Shown: positions 24,840 to 36,796, counted from the stretch's first letter. The stretch: 64,000 nucleotides of DNA from Batillaria attramentaria (GCA_018292915.2 JACVVK020000087.1:1697960-1761959); one strand, 5' to 3'. Numbers and translations: made by a program. The notes: generated by a model not told the origin, from the sequence alone.

Positions 24840-25262
24840 TTCATATCCGTGGTTACTGTAATAGGATAAATGTCCTGGGTGACAGTAACAGTACAGGACT
24901 TTTGTCCTGAATAGTGATAGGACGTTGGTATGAAAGCAACCCAAGCTTTTATATCCGTGGGTACTTTAATAGGACAAATGTCCTGGGTGACAGTAACAGT
25001 GCAGGACTTTTGCCCTGAATAGTGACAGGACGTTGGTATGAAAGCAACCCAAGCTTTTATATCCGTGAGTACTTTAATAGGACAAATGTCCTGGGTGACA
25101 GTAACAGTACAGGACTTTTGCCCTGAATAGTGATAGGACGTTGGTATCACTGAAAGCAACCCACGGCTTCATATCCGTCGGTACTATAGTAGGACAAATG
25201 TCCTGGGTGACAGTAACAGAATAGGACCTTTGCCCTGAATAGTGATAGGACGTTGGTGTGAA
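24840..25262. repeat. 108-112 bp tandem array, four copies
   Basis: ATATCCGT landmarks fall at 24843, 24951, 25059 and 25171. Each unit contains the palindrome AGGACAAATGTCCT (or close), GGGTGACAGTAACAG, and GATAGGACGTTGGTAT. The 108-bp period is a multiple of three, so a 166-codon minus-strand frame stays open through it; its repeating sequence is therefore not evidence for a gene. Confidence 0.92.
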
Positions 25263-25347
25263 AGCAATCGGACATTTTCAAAAATGAATCCATGCGGTCT
25301 ATGACTGATGTCCGACGCGGATACGAAGTTTAGTCTGACAGTCCTGC

Positions 25348-25353
<6 letters not shown>

Positions 25354-25395
<42 letters not shown>
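25354..25395. repeat. (GT)n microsatellite
   Basis: A GT array of about 21 units, followed by a TAAGCGCCTAGAGC retroelement-like 3' segment. Confidence 0.95.
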
Positions 25396-25397
<2 letters not shown>

Positions 25398-26394
25398 AGC
25401 GCCTAGAGCTTTTCCGAATATCGTCAGTGTATATATAGATTTTTTTTTTTTAAACTGATGTGCCTTCCAGTGTGTGAACGTTGTTGTCAGTGTTACTGTA
25501 TATGACTGTTTCATCGCCTACATCCAAATTTTCCATTTACAGGACAATAAAGTTTTACTGAATTGGATTGAATTGAATTGCGTGCGAAGGTGGCCGCGTT
25601 AAACCCATCGGCACGAACAATGTTCGTAGCTCGACAGCGTCCGTCCGGCTTCTGTGCACGTACTACTATATTGTGTAGGCTTTGGTTACCCGTGTATTCG
25701 CTTGGTGGAGGCAGGGAGAGAGAGAGAGAGAGAGAGAAAGCGTTTGTATGAGTGTGTGTCGGTGTGGGGTGGGGGGAAGAGGGGACTGAGTGGAGGGGGG
25801 TGGGGTGGGTGATACAGCTGAAGTTTTTCTTTTCGTTTTCAGATTGTGGACCCGCCCGCAACATACCAACACGAATGATACCTGTCAGTCAGTTCACTGA
25901 ACCATGGCGGGTAAGTGCACAAGAGACGTATACGAGCCGCTCCACTGATCAGGTCAAGAGTGGCTGGGAACAGGGGTGGGGTGGGGTGTGGTGGGGTGGG
26001 GAGGGGTGGGGGCACCATAACTGAGGGGGGAGATGGTGGTGAGGTCTATGTCATCGCAGTCTTCAGTCAGATATAATCCTTACGCAAGCGCTATCTCCTT
26101 TTTGCTTTTTTCCCCTTTTTATCCGTTCTTTTTCTTTGTCTCTGTTTTTCTTCTTCTACTTTTTTTTTTTATTGTTGCCCACTTTGTATCTGAGTTTTAT
26201 GTGTGATTTACTGCCGTAAGCTTTCTCGTAACCGTTGGTGTGCATGCACATGACAACACTTCATGGCTGATTTAATCGCTTCAACACGGTGAAATATTCA
26301 TGTTTTCCTCTCTCTCTCTCTCTCTCTTTTAAAACTGTACGGTCTCTCTCTCTGTCTCTCTGTCTCTCTGTCCATGCAAAATATAGTTTCAGTC

Positions 26395-26398
<4 letters not shown>
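25396..26398. other. No gene recognised
   Basis: Possible LINE 3' tail fragment at 25396-25575 (TAAGCGCCTAGAGC, AATTGGATTGAATTGAATTG). Then GA run 25718-25740, G-rich GTGGGGTGGGG tracts at 25765-26020, and a T-rich run at 26097-26175. Confidence 0.45.
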
Positions 26399-27624
<1,226 letters not shown>

Positions 27625-27778
27625 TGCCTGTGGGCTTAACGCCCTTTTCCACCACGGAAGCGTGATACCAAAGACGGGACAAGGAGAAAGAAACCGACAC
27701 TTTTGTCTCCCAGCTGGGAATCGAACTCACGACTCCAGTATTGACAGTCAATCCAGTGATCTGCCGACTGGGCCGGAG
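27625..27778 (-). mobile_element. tRNA-derived SINE, diverged family 1 copy
   Basis: The minus strand keeps GTGAGTTCGATTCCCAGC (B box), CTTTGGTATCACGC and GGAAAAGGGCGTTAAGCCC. It is more diverged than the other copies and may be a subfamily. Confidence 0.75.
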
Positions 27779-29131
27779 GAAGAACAAGGCCATTTCATGA
27801 TCAACAAACGGAAACAATTAGTTTTAATAATAAAGTTGGAGACTGAGGACGTTTGTGATGGGTGACCGGGGCTGCCCGTGTTGATCTTCAATCCACAGTG
27901 ACGGAACGGAACTCAAACTTTAATATAGAGGCGAGGGAAGAAAAAAGAAAGAAAAAGGCTGAAGTTTAGTACTTTGTCGTTATGAGCTACATAATGGTGG
28001 ATTCATATCGATTGGCTCTGGCCAGCAAGAGAGCTGCCGCAGGGCAAATTGCGCATGACTGCAAGTTGTGTACAGCTGTTCATATGGAAATTAATCCTCA
28101 CTGCTTTCTCCCTGTTGATTTTAAAACAGAGTCGACAGCTGTTGAAAACCACTAGCCTCTGTCGCTGCAGGACTCTGAGGGCATTTCTGTCATCATTTAC
28201 AGATAAAAGGGCTTAGGCGCAACGGATTTGATAAGAACTTAAGTCCTTTTGCCGTTTGGTAGTGGCTGTGTGTAACATGCGTACAGGAACAACATCTTGA
28301 TAAGTGTTTTGCTATCGATTTATTATTATTATTATTATTTTAGCATTACATTTACAACCATATGCCATAACAAGACTAAAAATGGAAAATAAAAACAGAA
28401 ATGTAAATAGCAACTACCGGTGGATGCCACGTTTTACCTACGAGTTGTTCAGAACATGCAACAGATGCACAGAAATTGCGACTGTGCGGACCGAGGCGAA
28501 ACTTCAAAGCCAGGGAGGTGCATGTCAGTGCGGACAGAGATGTATCACCTTGCAGAACAGAACGCGACTCGGCAAAGTTCACAAAAGTGTCATGTTCAGA
28601 GTGCGTTAGTTTCTCTAAATTTTAAAGTCAGAGCCACGCGTCATGTCTGAAATACGCTTTTATTATTTTGTTGTACTTTCGTTCTTGTTGTGTAATCGGA
28701 CAGAAAAGCCGTATAACTAAGGGAGTCGATAAAGTAGATCAAGTACTTCGTGCTGAGTTATAGCAAGCTACTAGCATGTACCTAGTGTAGACTTATCTTT
28801 TGTGAGAGGGATTATATGTACTTAACTTGCATAAACAACCTTCATCTAGTAAGTACTTGTGAAAGGGGGGAGAGAGAGAGAGAGAGAGCGGGGGGAGGGG
28901 GGGGGGGCGGCTTCGACATGTTCAGTATTGCATTAGGTTGTACGTCCATTAATTTTGCATGGGAAATGGGAGGGGTGGGGGGGGGTGGTACAAACGACGC
29001 AGCATGATAAATGGACACCATGCGCATAAATTTGTGTAAATACGTGACAAGTGAAGTCAAGTCCCTGAATATAAGCGACAAAACGCGAATGGCCGGCAAA
29101 TAGTGTGTCAGACAATGAAATTCAGGCACGT

Positions 29132-29133
<2 letters not shown>
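27779..29133. other. No gene recognised
   Basis: ATT run at 28319-28338; GA run and G tracts at 28868-28910. Short frames only. Confidence 0.45.

Positions 29134-29215
<82 letters not shown>
29134..29215. repeat. (CA)n(GA)n compound microsatellite
   Basis: A CA array passing directly into a GA array. Confidence 0.95.
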
Positions 29216-29216
<1 letters not shown>

Positions 29217-30245
29217 ACTGTCGTCTGCAGAAGTAATTTCAAGAGTTGAACACCATAGTCTACTACTAACAGAGCTGGCGTACATATTCGGACCAGTCTC
29301 CTTTTTGCCTTTTATCAACCCGTCACTAGAACTTAAAAAAACAAAGGCATTTACCTTCGCACAAACCGAACCTCCTCTCGTGCATAATTCCCGGGTGCCA
29401 AACCAGGTTGAACAGAAGACTATCTGCGTCATGAATTAGGTCGTCTTGCGTCATGTTCAGGCGCCAACTTTAATTAACTGCTTTTCCGGCAAAATGATGG
29501 TTCCCCATCTTCAGTGCACACAAGTCAGTTGTGTCCTTCATAACTGTCTTTCGTGCAGGCACCGCCGTAAGCAAATTCAGACAGAACTACGGGCACACAG
29601 GACACGTAGAGGAGAATCTGTCCTGAAACCACAAATCCTGAAGACTGACGTTTGCATGGTGTCCAGACGACAGGCAATGAATGCCACAAACTTAGGCCTA
29701 ATTTGCAATCGACGTTTTACGGCATGTCGTAACTTCACGGCGTTGAAAGATAATCATATGTAGACACTGTCACTCAAAAACTGACGCGTTGGAGGGTATC
29801 TAACTGACAGGAAAAGCAGGAAAAATTGTAATCACTGACAGACAGAGGAAGGGAGGGGGGAGGAGCGAGAGTGTCGGTGCGGACAAAATGCCGTCATCAG
29901 TAAGAGGTTTGCATGTATAATTAGCATAGAGTTCCTGTCAATTCTGTATGCCTCAGGGGTCTTTCTTTTCTCTCTCAGTGCTGTGGATATGCAAAGTCAC
30001 GAGGTCTGATTACATGCCAAGCCTTCCTTTCTAATGTTACCAGGATAATCTGCATAATCCTACATGTGCAACGTAGAGTTTAATGTTGTGCGTGCATTTA
30101 TTTTTTAAACGAGTGCGCTTAATCCGTGCATCAGAATCAAGTCACTTTGGACACAATAATTATAGCATCTGAAACCATTGTGGTGACTTGAGTTGTCCTA
30201 TATGTTGTTCTATGGACGTCTTCTATGCGGATCGCGTACTGAGCA
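29216..30245. other. No gene recognised
   Basis: Single-copy-looking DNA. A plus-strand frame of 105 codons at 29446-29763 has no recognisable domain. Confidence 0.45.
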
Positions 30246-30378
30246 GACGAGGGTGGGTGGGTGGGTGGGTGGGTGAGTGTTTGGGAGTTTAACGTCCTTT
30301 TCTTTCACTATGGGTGATATCAAAGACGGGGCAACGAGAAAAAGGCCAGCACAAATATGTGGCCCCAGCCGGGATTCT
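30246..30378 (-). mobile_element. tRNA-derived SINE, family 1, truncated at the tRNA head
   Basis: Body and tail are present (GTTTGGGAGTTTAACGTCCT on the plus strand) with a (GGGT)n run at the tail end. The tRNA-like half is cut after CCGGGATTCTAA. Confidence 0.85.
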
Positions 30379-30469
30379 AAGCAGACGACGTTATTTGGTT
30401 GTGGACGGAACACCAACTACCCACGTACAGCGCTGATTGGTGGCTATTTTTAACGCCTTTGTCGTATCG

Positions 30470-30770
30470 ACAGGGGATTGGGTCTAGTGGTTAAGGCATC
30501 CGACTTCGGATCCTGAGCTGCCGGGTTCGAGTCCCAGGTGGGCAGGAATATGGTGGGATTTTTCCTTCCCATATCGAGTCAAATCCATGTGCAGACTCGT
30601 TTGCGGTGCCTGTCTCGCCTTCGTGTACACACGCACGCACAAACATCAAGTGTGCACGCTAAAAATCCCACGTTCATCTTTCGAAGAAGAGTAGACTGTG
30701 GCCGGTGGCGTGGTAAACAGAAATACTGTCCCACGCACCAGAGTGAATAGCAGGGTGGAGGTTTGCACAC
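30470..30770 (+). mobile_element. tRNA-derived SINE, family 2
   Basis: The tRNA-like head has TAGTGGTTAAGGCATCCGAC (A-box region) and GGGTTCGAGTCCCAGGTGGG (B box). Its body (ATCGAGTCAAATCCATGTGC, ACTCGTTTGCGGTGCCTGTC) is unrelated to family 1. The body segment recurs in both arms of the inverted repeat at 35.3-36.8 kb. A GGCGCCGTGAGCAT motif at 30822 matches one next to the LINE tail at 61.3 kb. Confidence 0.8.
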
Positions 30771-30871
30771 AAAGTAGCGCTTAACGGCAGCAGGCTTTCA
30801 CTGCTTCGTCCTCCAGCCCTGCGGCGCCGTGAGCATTTCAGCAGAGATGGATATGTGCGCCGAGGAGAAGT

Positions 30872-30909
30872 CTACCATACCATACCATACCATACCATAC
30901 CATACCATA
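30872..30909. repeat. (CCATA)n pentanucleotide array
   Basis: About seven units of CCATA. Confidence 0.95.
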
Positions 30910-31159
30910 GTACAGGTACGGAAGCGTTATGCCAAAGAAAGTCATATTTCTCTACTATTAGAAGCCGCAAAGTCACGAACATGGTCGCATGGCAAAAAAG
31001 AACATCTATTCATTTGGCACCCAGCCTTAGAGCTTTGTAAGCGGCAATACTGCGGTTGCCGATTCTCGTTATAGCGCGTGAACATGCGTGAACGTGCGCG
31101 ATTTTGGACCGAGACTAGGCTTGATAGACTCGGCATGTGGGCTACTCGAGTCACACACG

Positions 31160-31435
31160 ATGCCGCACTACCACTGCGTTGCTATCGGCTGCCAAAATGG
31201 CTCGAGAAAATCAGATAAGCTGGAGAAATTCCCAGAGATGGTCTTACCTAATGGTGAGATCGTTCAGTTTGAGCCCTTTTCTTCAAAAGTTTCAAGAAAT
31301 TTGTGGATAAAAACGATTCGAAGGCAGAACGTCGACCCGTCTCGGTGGCCTAGCGTGTGCAGCCGCCATTCCGTCGGGTACAGGCGGACAAATTCTGTCC
31401 CGGTACCTACATTGTTTGAACACAATGGTTATTGA
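31160..31435 (+). CDS. THAP-domain protein (short ORF or exon)
   Basis: A 91-codon frame opens at ATG 31160. An upstream in-frame ATG at 31088 also exists, but the THAP fold normally starts right at this Met. The sequence has the C2CH zinc-binding pattern: HCVAIGC supplies the first two cysteines (spacing CX4C), then VCSRHS supplies the third Cys and the His after about 55 residues. The usual conserved Trp is seen in NLWIKTIRRQN, and VPVPTLF near the end matches the AVPTLF motif that closes THAP domains. CSRHS replaces the commoner CSxHF. THAP domains bind DNA and occur both in cellular factors and in transposases of P and Kolobok elements. Nothing follows the domain, so this is a domain-only ORF, a first exon, or a remnant. 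A SAP exon lies 130 bp away on the other strand. Confidence 0.7.
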   Translation: MPHYHCVAIGCQNGSRKSDKLEKFPEMVLPNGEIVQFEPFSSKVSRNLWIKTIRRQNVDPSRWPSVCSRHSVGYRRTNSVPVPTLFEHNGY

Positions 31436-31564
31436 ACCAAAAATCAAGAAAGAAAGACTTTTATTTCCAAGCAAAAGTTCGCACTGATAAACAGCCAAAG
31501 TGCTTGAATAAAAATTAGTGGCAAGCCACAAGTCACAGGTCGACTTGACCTTTACACCGCCTAC

Positions 31565-31761
31565 CTCTCGGTTGAAGCGACTGCCGATCTGCTTCAAGGG
31601 CTAGAGTGATAAGCTGCGCTTTTGTGTAGCCACTAAAACGCACGCCCCTGTCTTTCAGATATTTTTTTCAGTTCAGGAACTTTCATTGATTTAATTTTAT
31701 CGCGAACATCTTCGCCGGTCGAAACGCTCACGTTGCTCGCCGTCGCATGCGTAGCCCACAT
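31565..31761 (-). CDS. SAP-domain exon, frameshifted at an A7 run
   Basis: From ATG 31761 the minus strand encodes about 35 residues leading into KIKSMKVPELKK. After a run of seven A (31662-31668) the frame must shift by one base to continue as LKDRGVRFSGYTKAQLITLA. Together these match the SAP helix-turn-helix pattern (about 35 residues; conserved Leu, Gly, Lys, Leu positions). The exon ends at a GAG|GTAGGC donor at 31565. SAP domains bind AT-rich DNA. The single-base shift in a homopolymer may be a sequencing error or a pseudogene lesion; read data would decide. A TATA-like GATAAATA (31826-31833) lies about 65-70 bp upstream of the ATG. Confidence 0.55.
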
Positions 31762-31825
31762 CAGGAGGACCGTTCGCGTCTCCGGCGCTGGAGAGCACCC
31801 GACTTTTGGTAACCGGCAACCGCGG

Positions 31826-31833
31826 TATTTATC
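31826..31833 (-). promoter_or_regulatory. TATA-like box upstream of the SAP exon
   Basis: GATAAATA on the minus strand in a GC-rich setting, about 65 bp before the SAP ATG. Position and composition fit a core promoter, but the motif alone is weak evidence. Confidence 0.25.
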
Positions 31834-32499
31834 CCCTCAGAACTCACGAGAAACCGTTGAGACTTTAAGCGGTAAAAACTCCAAATATTTCAAGTATTAT
31901 AAAATCCTTTGTTATCTAGCTATTACCGTCAGCTGACATGAAGTAAGACAAACCTGTCCTTGAAATTTCAAAAAGGCCTTGCCTAGGTCTGGTTAATCTG
32001 TCCCACAAGTGCGACAGCTGACTGGTGTCAATATTGACTCGCACTCATGGCAGCGTTTGGCGACCTTCACATTCTAAATATAGAGCTTCGCCTTGAGTCA
32101 CTGCTGGAATCTGCCAACGGCCACGGCACCCCGGGTTACTGGCCTGCGCTGCTCGGTCTAGTCAGTTTGCGTCTGTTGAAATTTTAAAGCGGCTTTCCTC
32201 GGCTGGTTGCTTGGTCAGTCGGGGACGGGTTGGGGGGCTACGTCCTTTTCCAGCACACGTGGGTGATGTGAAAGAAAAGCTTTCCTTGGTTGATTGCTTG
32301 GTCGGTCTCAAGGAGAGGGTGTGTGTGTGGGGGGGGGGGAGGTGGGGGAAGGGGGGAGGGGGTTACGTCCTTTTCCACCACGTGTCTTACTTAGCAGTGT
32401 GATGCTAGACATCACCAACACCCCAGAACGACCCATGAGCCAAACACGGTAGCATTTATTTTAGTATCTTTAAAACGGTTGGTTGGTTGGTTGCTTTGG
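31834..32499. other. No gene; SINE-tail fragments
   Basis: Two fragments resembling the family 1 SINE tail (TACGTCCTTTTCCA followed by GCACACGTGGGTGATG or CCACG) lie at about 32238-32270 and 32364-32385. Each is next to a TGGTTG.TTGCTTGGTCGGTC-like sequence (about 32202 and 32290), a small direct repeat. A G-rich tract lies between. Confidence 0.5.
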
Positions 32500-32672
32500 G
32501 GTGGGTGGGTGGGTGTTTAGGTGTTTAACGTCCTTTTCCACCACATAGGGTGATATCAAAGACGGGGCAACGATGAAAAAGCCAGCACAATATTTGGCCC
32601 CAGCCGGGATCGAACTCACGACACGAGCATTAGAAGTCCAAAGCTCTACCATTCGACCACCCCGGCTCCCCG
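32500..32672 (-). mobile_element. tRNA-derived SINE, family 1, near full length
   Basis: Runs from GGGGAGCCGGGGTGGTCGAA (minus strand head) to GTTAAACACCTAAACACCC at the tail. The GGTTGGTT flank at both ends (about 32477 and 32672) may be the target duplication. Confidence 0.92.
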
Positions 32673-32754
32673 GTTGGTTTGGGGATGAACGTCCATGTAT
32701 GCATGAGATCAAAGACAGGGCATCAAGGTAAACGATATAAGTTTGGGTGTTTTG

Positions 32755-33110
32755 GGGTGTTGTTGTTGTTGTTGTTGTTGTTTTGTTTTTTTGGGGGGGT
32801 TTCTTTTGCTTTTTTTGGTGGAGTTTTTTTGGGGGTTTGTTATTGTTGTTGTTGTTGTTGTTGTTTTGTTTTGTTTTGTTTGGGGGGGGGGGGCTTTTTG
32901 TTGTTGTTGGTTTTTTTGTTTTTTGTTTTTTTGTTGTTTTTTTTTTTGGGGGGGGGTGTTGTTTTATTGTTTTTGTTTGTTGTTGTTGTTGTTGTTTTTT
33001 TGGGGGTGGGGGGTGGGGAGGGTGTTGTTTTTCGTTGTTGTTGGTTTTTCTTGTTGTTGTTGGAGTTGTTTGTTTGTGTGCTTGTTTGTTTGTTTGTTTG
33101 TTTCCCCCGG
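32755..33110 (+). repeat. G/T-only low-complexity tract
   Basis: About 350 bp composed almost wholly of G and T on the plus strand: several (GTT)n runs, T7-T12 runs and G7-G12 runs. All three plus frames stay open and give Val/Phe/Cys/Gly strings that are not proteins. It has strong G-quadruplex potential. Confidence 0.9.
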
Positions 33111-33124
33111 GGGTGGCGGGAGGG

Positions 33125-33215
33125 GGGGATGGGGGTTGTCAGCCGAGATCTGAACTCATGACCTGAATACTTGCGACAGTCCTGCCCTCAGCTGGGCTAT
33201 ACCTGACTCCTCGGC
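33125..33215 (-). mobile_element. tRNA-like SINE head, fragment
   Basis: On the minus strand GGTCATGAGTTCAGATCTCGG resembles a B box at the expected distance from an A-box-like segment. The SINE body is replaced by the G/T-rich tract. Tentative. Confidence 0.4.
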
Positions 33216-34099
33216 CTGCTTTAGCAACTGACAAAGTTTCCATAGTTTTCAAAACAGCTGCTATGAGTACAATATTGATTGAAGTACTTCTCCAGACACT
33301 ATATAGGAACTCGTATCTCTGTTTTGCTATGTATGCAAACTGGCCGATACATGACAGAAATGTGTTGCGCCAGAACGATGTACCCTCGTGCGTATTACCA
33401 TACATTTTAGCTCATATCTTAGCAACAACAGCCCTTATAAAACCACAACCTTGATTATGTCTTAGTGCTATCACATTTTGTCAGCCAAGGCCGATTAGTG
33501 AGCTTGGTCAGGTTAACTGTTGCCCTTCTAAAACGTGGCCCACAAACTGGAGAACGTGATAGTGAAGCGAAAATAGCATTATTACATTATCATGATTATG
33601 GCATCATAATTAAATGTTTCATAATTAAATGACATCATCAAGGCATTATGACATCATAGGTGAATGAAATTATCAACGCATTATGACATGACAAGTAAAC
33701 TAAGTATTAAACACACGATAAGAAGTGAGTGAGTGAGTGAGTGAGTGAGTGAGTTCAGTTTTAGGCGCAAGCAACAAAGGCTACTTCGCGGCTAAGCACG
33801 TTAAGTAGGAGAGAACAAGGCATTCAAGGCTTGGTGTTGTTACGGGTTCCGCCAACAAAGAACAAACTGCTCAAAGCCTGTTATCTTTGTATGCTAACGG
33901 CCTGCTGATATCTTTCTTTTGCATCCAGTTATCCGTGGGCTGGATATCTGCAGGACGTTGTCACGTTTTGTTTCCTGGAAGGAGTTGCGTGACTCCGCGT
34001 CGTCTTCCATGTTTTTGTTCAGATATCAGCAGACGGTTTCCTGTGCAGCCGTTACATTGCACTTCACAAGGGCAGTCTGACTAAAATACTTCTAACAAC
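33216..34099. other. No gene recognised; (GAGT)n at 33724-33755
   Basis: A direct repeat of ATTATGACAT and CATCATAATTAAATG-like pieces at 33590-33700 and a (GAGT)n run followed by TTCAGTTTTAGGCGCAAGC and CTTCGCGGCTAAG. A related segment occurs at 63544-63615 (GTGAGTTTTTAGGGCTTAAA, AATTCGCGGCTGAG), suggesting another dispersed repeat. Confidence 0.5.
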
Positions 34100-34640
34100 T
34101 TGAAGAAATGGCTGGCTGGTTAGAGAGTTGGTTGGTTGGTTGGGTAGATGGATAGGTAGTCAGTTGTTTGGGTTTGTTTCTTTGGTTGATTGTTTTATTG
34201 TTTGGTTGGTTTTGTCGTTTTGTTGGGGTGTTATTTGTTAATTGTTTCATTGTTTTTATTTGTTTGTTTGTTTGATTGCTTTTGTTTGTTTGTATGTTGG
34301 TTGTTGTTTTTGTCGTTGGTTTTTGTTGTTTGTTGTTGTTGTTGTTTTGGGGGGTTGTTTTGTTGTTGTTGTTGTTTAGTGTTGTTTTGTTTTGGGTTTT
34401 GTGTGTGTTTTTGTTCGTTTGTTTGCATGTTGTTGGTGTTTTGGGTTGTTTTTTCTTCGGGTTTGGGTATGTGTGTGTGTGTGGGGGGGGGGGGGGGGTG
34501 TCAACCAAGGGGGGAATTGTTTGCTGGGTTGTTGTTGCTGTTGTTTTGTTTTGTTTTGTTTGTTTGTTTCATTGTTTGTTTTTGTTTTTGTTTTTTGTCG
34601 TTGTTGCTGTTGCTGTTACTGTTGTTGATTTGGTCTCGGT
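34100..34640 (+). repeat. G/T-only low-complexity tract
   Basis: About 540 bp almost without A or C on the plus strand: (GTTT)n, (GTT)n and a 16-G run at about 34483. It is the same style as the tract at 32755-33110. Confidence 0.9.
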
Positions 34641-35283
34641 TTCTTTCGGCCAGGTTGAATACTCTTTCAGTTTTATCACACTCCAGACATCTGGTTTTGA
34701 TGTACCAAGTCGTGGCGATGTTTGGTCGGTCTGCTTGCTGGTCATTTTGTCAAGGTGCTGCTTGATTATGGGAAAGGGCGACAGTTTCTTATCACAACTG
34801 GCAAGACGGACACGTCTCCTTCTGCCTGAACCTGTTGTTGTCCTATTTGGACCAAAGAAGAGTGAACGATCGACGTTGATAATTGTCTCAATGACATAGT
34901 GTTCTGCGCGCTAAAACTAATCGTACAGTTCAAAGAGCACTTGCGTTTCTGCACCCGGTCAATGAACCCACTTAACGTAAAATTATCATGAAATATTCGA
35001 ATAAGCTTTGTTGTCCTAACACACACTATACAACGGGAGAGCTGACTTCAAACAGATTGGATTGTTGATAATATTACTTAGCTTTGCCCCACGCCTGCTG
35101 TGATACAGCTTGCACTACGAATCCTCATGAAGTAACTCTGGTAAGGACTAGTATTCCCCCCTTTCCTGCCCATGCGGACTTCTGCGATGACGTACATTTG
35201 AACCATTTACGTAAGTGGTGCAACATTCTCGGGGATTCGCTTTACATTTGTCGTCTGGATTCGATGATTTGTATACAATTTCT
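34641..35283. other. No gene recognised
   Basis: Single-copy-looking DNA between the G/T tract and the inverted repeat. No supported exon. Confidence 0.45.
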
Positions 35284-35771
35284 GACGTGGAATTTGACTT
35301 GAAAGTTGCTCTTAGTTTTAACCTGGCAGTTGTGGTTCAGAAGGGATTTTTTTTTCTTCACCAGATCGAGTCAAATACGCGTGCCGACTCGTTTACGGTG
35401 CATTTCTCGGCTTTGTATGCATGCATATCGAATGTGAACGTTACGAATCCCGCGAGAATACGGAGAGGGCCGCGGAATGGAGGAAAATGTGTATGGAGGA
35501 TTTGTTGTTGTTGTTGTTGTTGTTGTTTTAAATGGGTGTCCCTCTCCTTTCGACGACCTCTTCGCCTGAGAAAAGCAGCCCAAATGTCTCAGTCATGAGA
35601 TAATACAGACATAATACCAATACCAGACATCACCTTACTTTGAATCGCAACTACTCTTGATGACGTACGTGTATCTGAAACATAAAAGAGAGCTCAGTGA
35701 CCACAATGATTCTTTTGTCAGGTGGATGACCTGTTATCGCACCAGAAACATTTCACACCTTTGGTCTAACT
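35284..35771 (+). repeat. Long inverted repeat, left arm
   Basis: Reverse complement of 36208-36796. Matching blocks include CGTGGAATTTGACTTGAAAG, CGGAGAGGGCCGCGGAATGG, AATGATTCTTTTGTCA and CACCTTTGGTCTA. A (GTT)n run sits at 35503-35527. Part of the arm (ATCGAGTCAAATACGCGTGC, ACTCGTTTACGGTGC) is related to the family 2 SINE body at 30.6 kb. Confidence 0.9.
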
Positions 35772-36207
35772 ACGCACCACATCAAGTTGCGTGTGAACGT
35801 ATTTATCGATTGAGGTTTGATTGGCAGTTTCTTTTGTCATCAGCGTCGTTAAGATAATGCGACACAGACCCATTTACATCGTGCGAGTGTCAGGGTGTGT
35901 TCCTATTACCCATCAGCGTTGATGTTTTCGTCCGTCCTAGCGGGGTCATTGACACTCTATAGTCCTACGTGTCAATAGTGCTACGTGTAGTCTGTCCTAC
36001 ATGTAGTCTGTCCTACATGTTGATAGTCCTACGATAGTGTCGATATGCCGACGATTTTTACGCATTTTGTACCAATCGTCCGATTTTTGTTATAGTCCTA
36101 GGATCAATAATTATTATTATTATCTTTTAAATCATTTGTAGTAGTGGTAGTACTAGTAGTAGTAGTATGTCGATAGCACTGCACTTACTCAAAGTCTCCT
36201 CAATTAA
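35772..36207. other. Spacer of the long inverted repeat
   Basis: A 436-bp centre with short direct repeats of GTCTGTCCTACATGT and ATAGTCCTAC (35958-36035) and an (AGT)n run (36138-36165). No open frame of interest. Confidence 0.7.
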
Positions 36208-36796
36208 TTTAATGTAGACCAAAGGTGTACAAGTTCATCCATCCACCTTTGACAAAAGAATCATTGTGGTCAACTCTCTGTTACGTTTCGATTTCAGATT
36301 CATGCACGTCATAACTGAAGAGCAGTTGCGATTCAAGGTAAGGTGATTTCTGATACTGGTGTTATATCTGTATTATCTCATGACTGGGAAATTCTGGCTG
36401 CCTTTCTCAGGCCGAGAGGTCGTCAAAAGGAGGGCGACACCCGTTTACAAAAATAATAATAATTATAATAATAAAATTATTATTTTATATATATATATTT
36501 GGGCTGCTTTTCTCAGGCGGAGAGGTCGTCAAAAGGAGAGCGACACCTATTTAAAACAACAACAACAACAACAACAAATCCTCCATACACATTTTCCTCC
36601 ATTCCGCGGCCCTCTCCGTATTCTCGCGGGATTCGTAACGTTCACACTCGATATGCATGCATACATGTGTACACAAAGCCGAGAAATGCACCGTAAACGA
36701 GTCTGCGCGTGTATTTACTCGATTTGGTGAAGAAAAATTCCTTCTGAACAACTGCCAGATTAAAACTAAAAGCAACTTTCAAGTCAAATTCCACGT
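36208..36796 (-). repeat. Long inverted repeat, right arm
   Basis: Pairs with 35284-35771. It is about 100 bp longer because the segment CTCAGGC.GAGAGGTCGTCAAAAGGAG is present twice (about 36405 and 36512), separated by an AT-rich insert with ATAT runs. An (AAC)n run at 36554-36578 is the counterpart of the left-arm (GTT)n. Confidence 0.9.

Noticed and set aside
24659..25159. 166-codon minus-strand ORF with repeating sequence
   Set aside because: It is the translation of the 108-bp tandem array, whose period is a multiple of three.
30480..30545. A functional tRNA gene
   Set aside because: A- and B-box-like motifs are present, but the sequence continues into a SINE body and the acceptor stem is not closed.
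32679..34899. Several long plus-strand frames of Val, Phe, Cys and Gly
   Set aside because: They come from G/T-only tracts in which stop codons are rare because A is almost absent.
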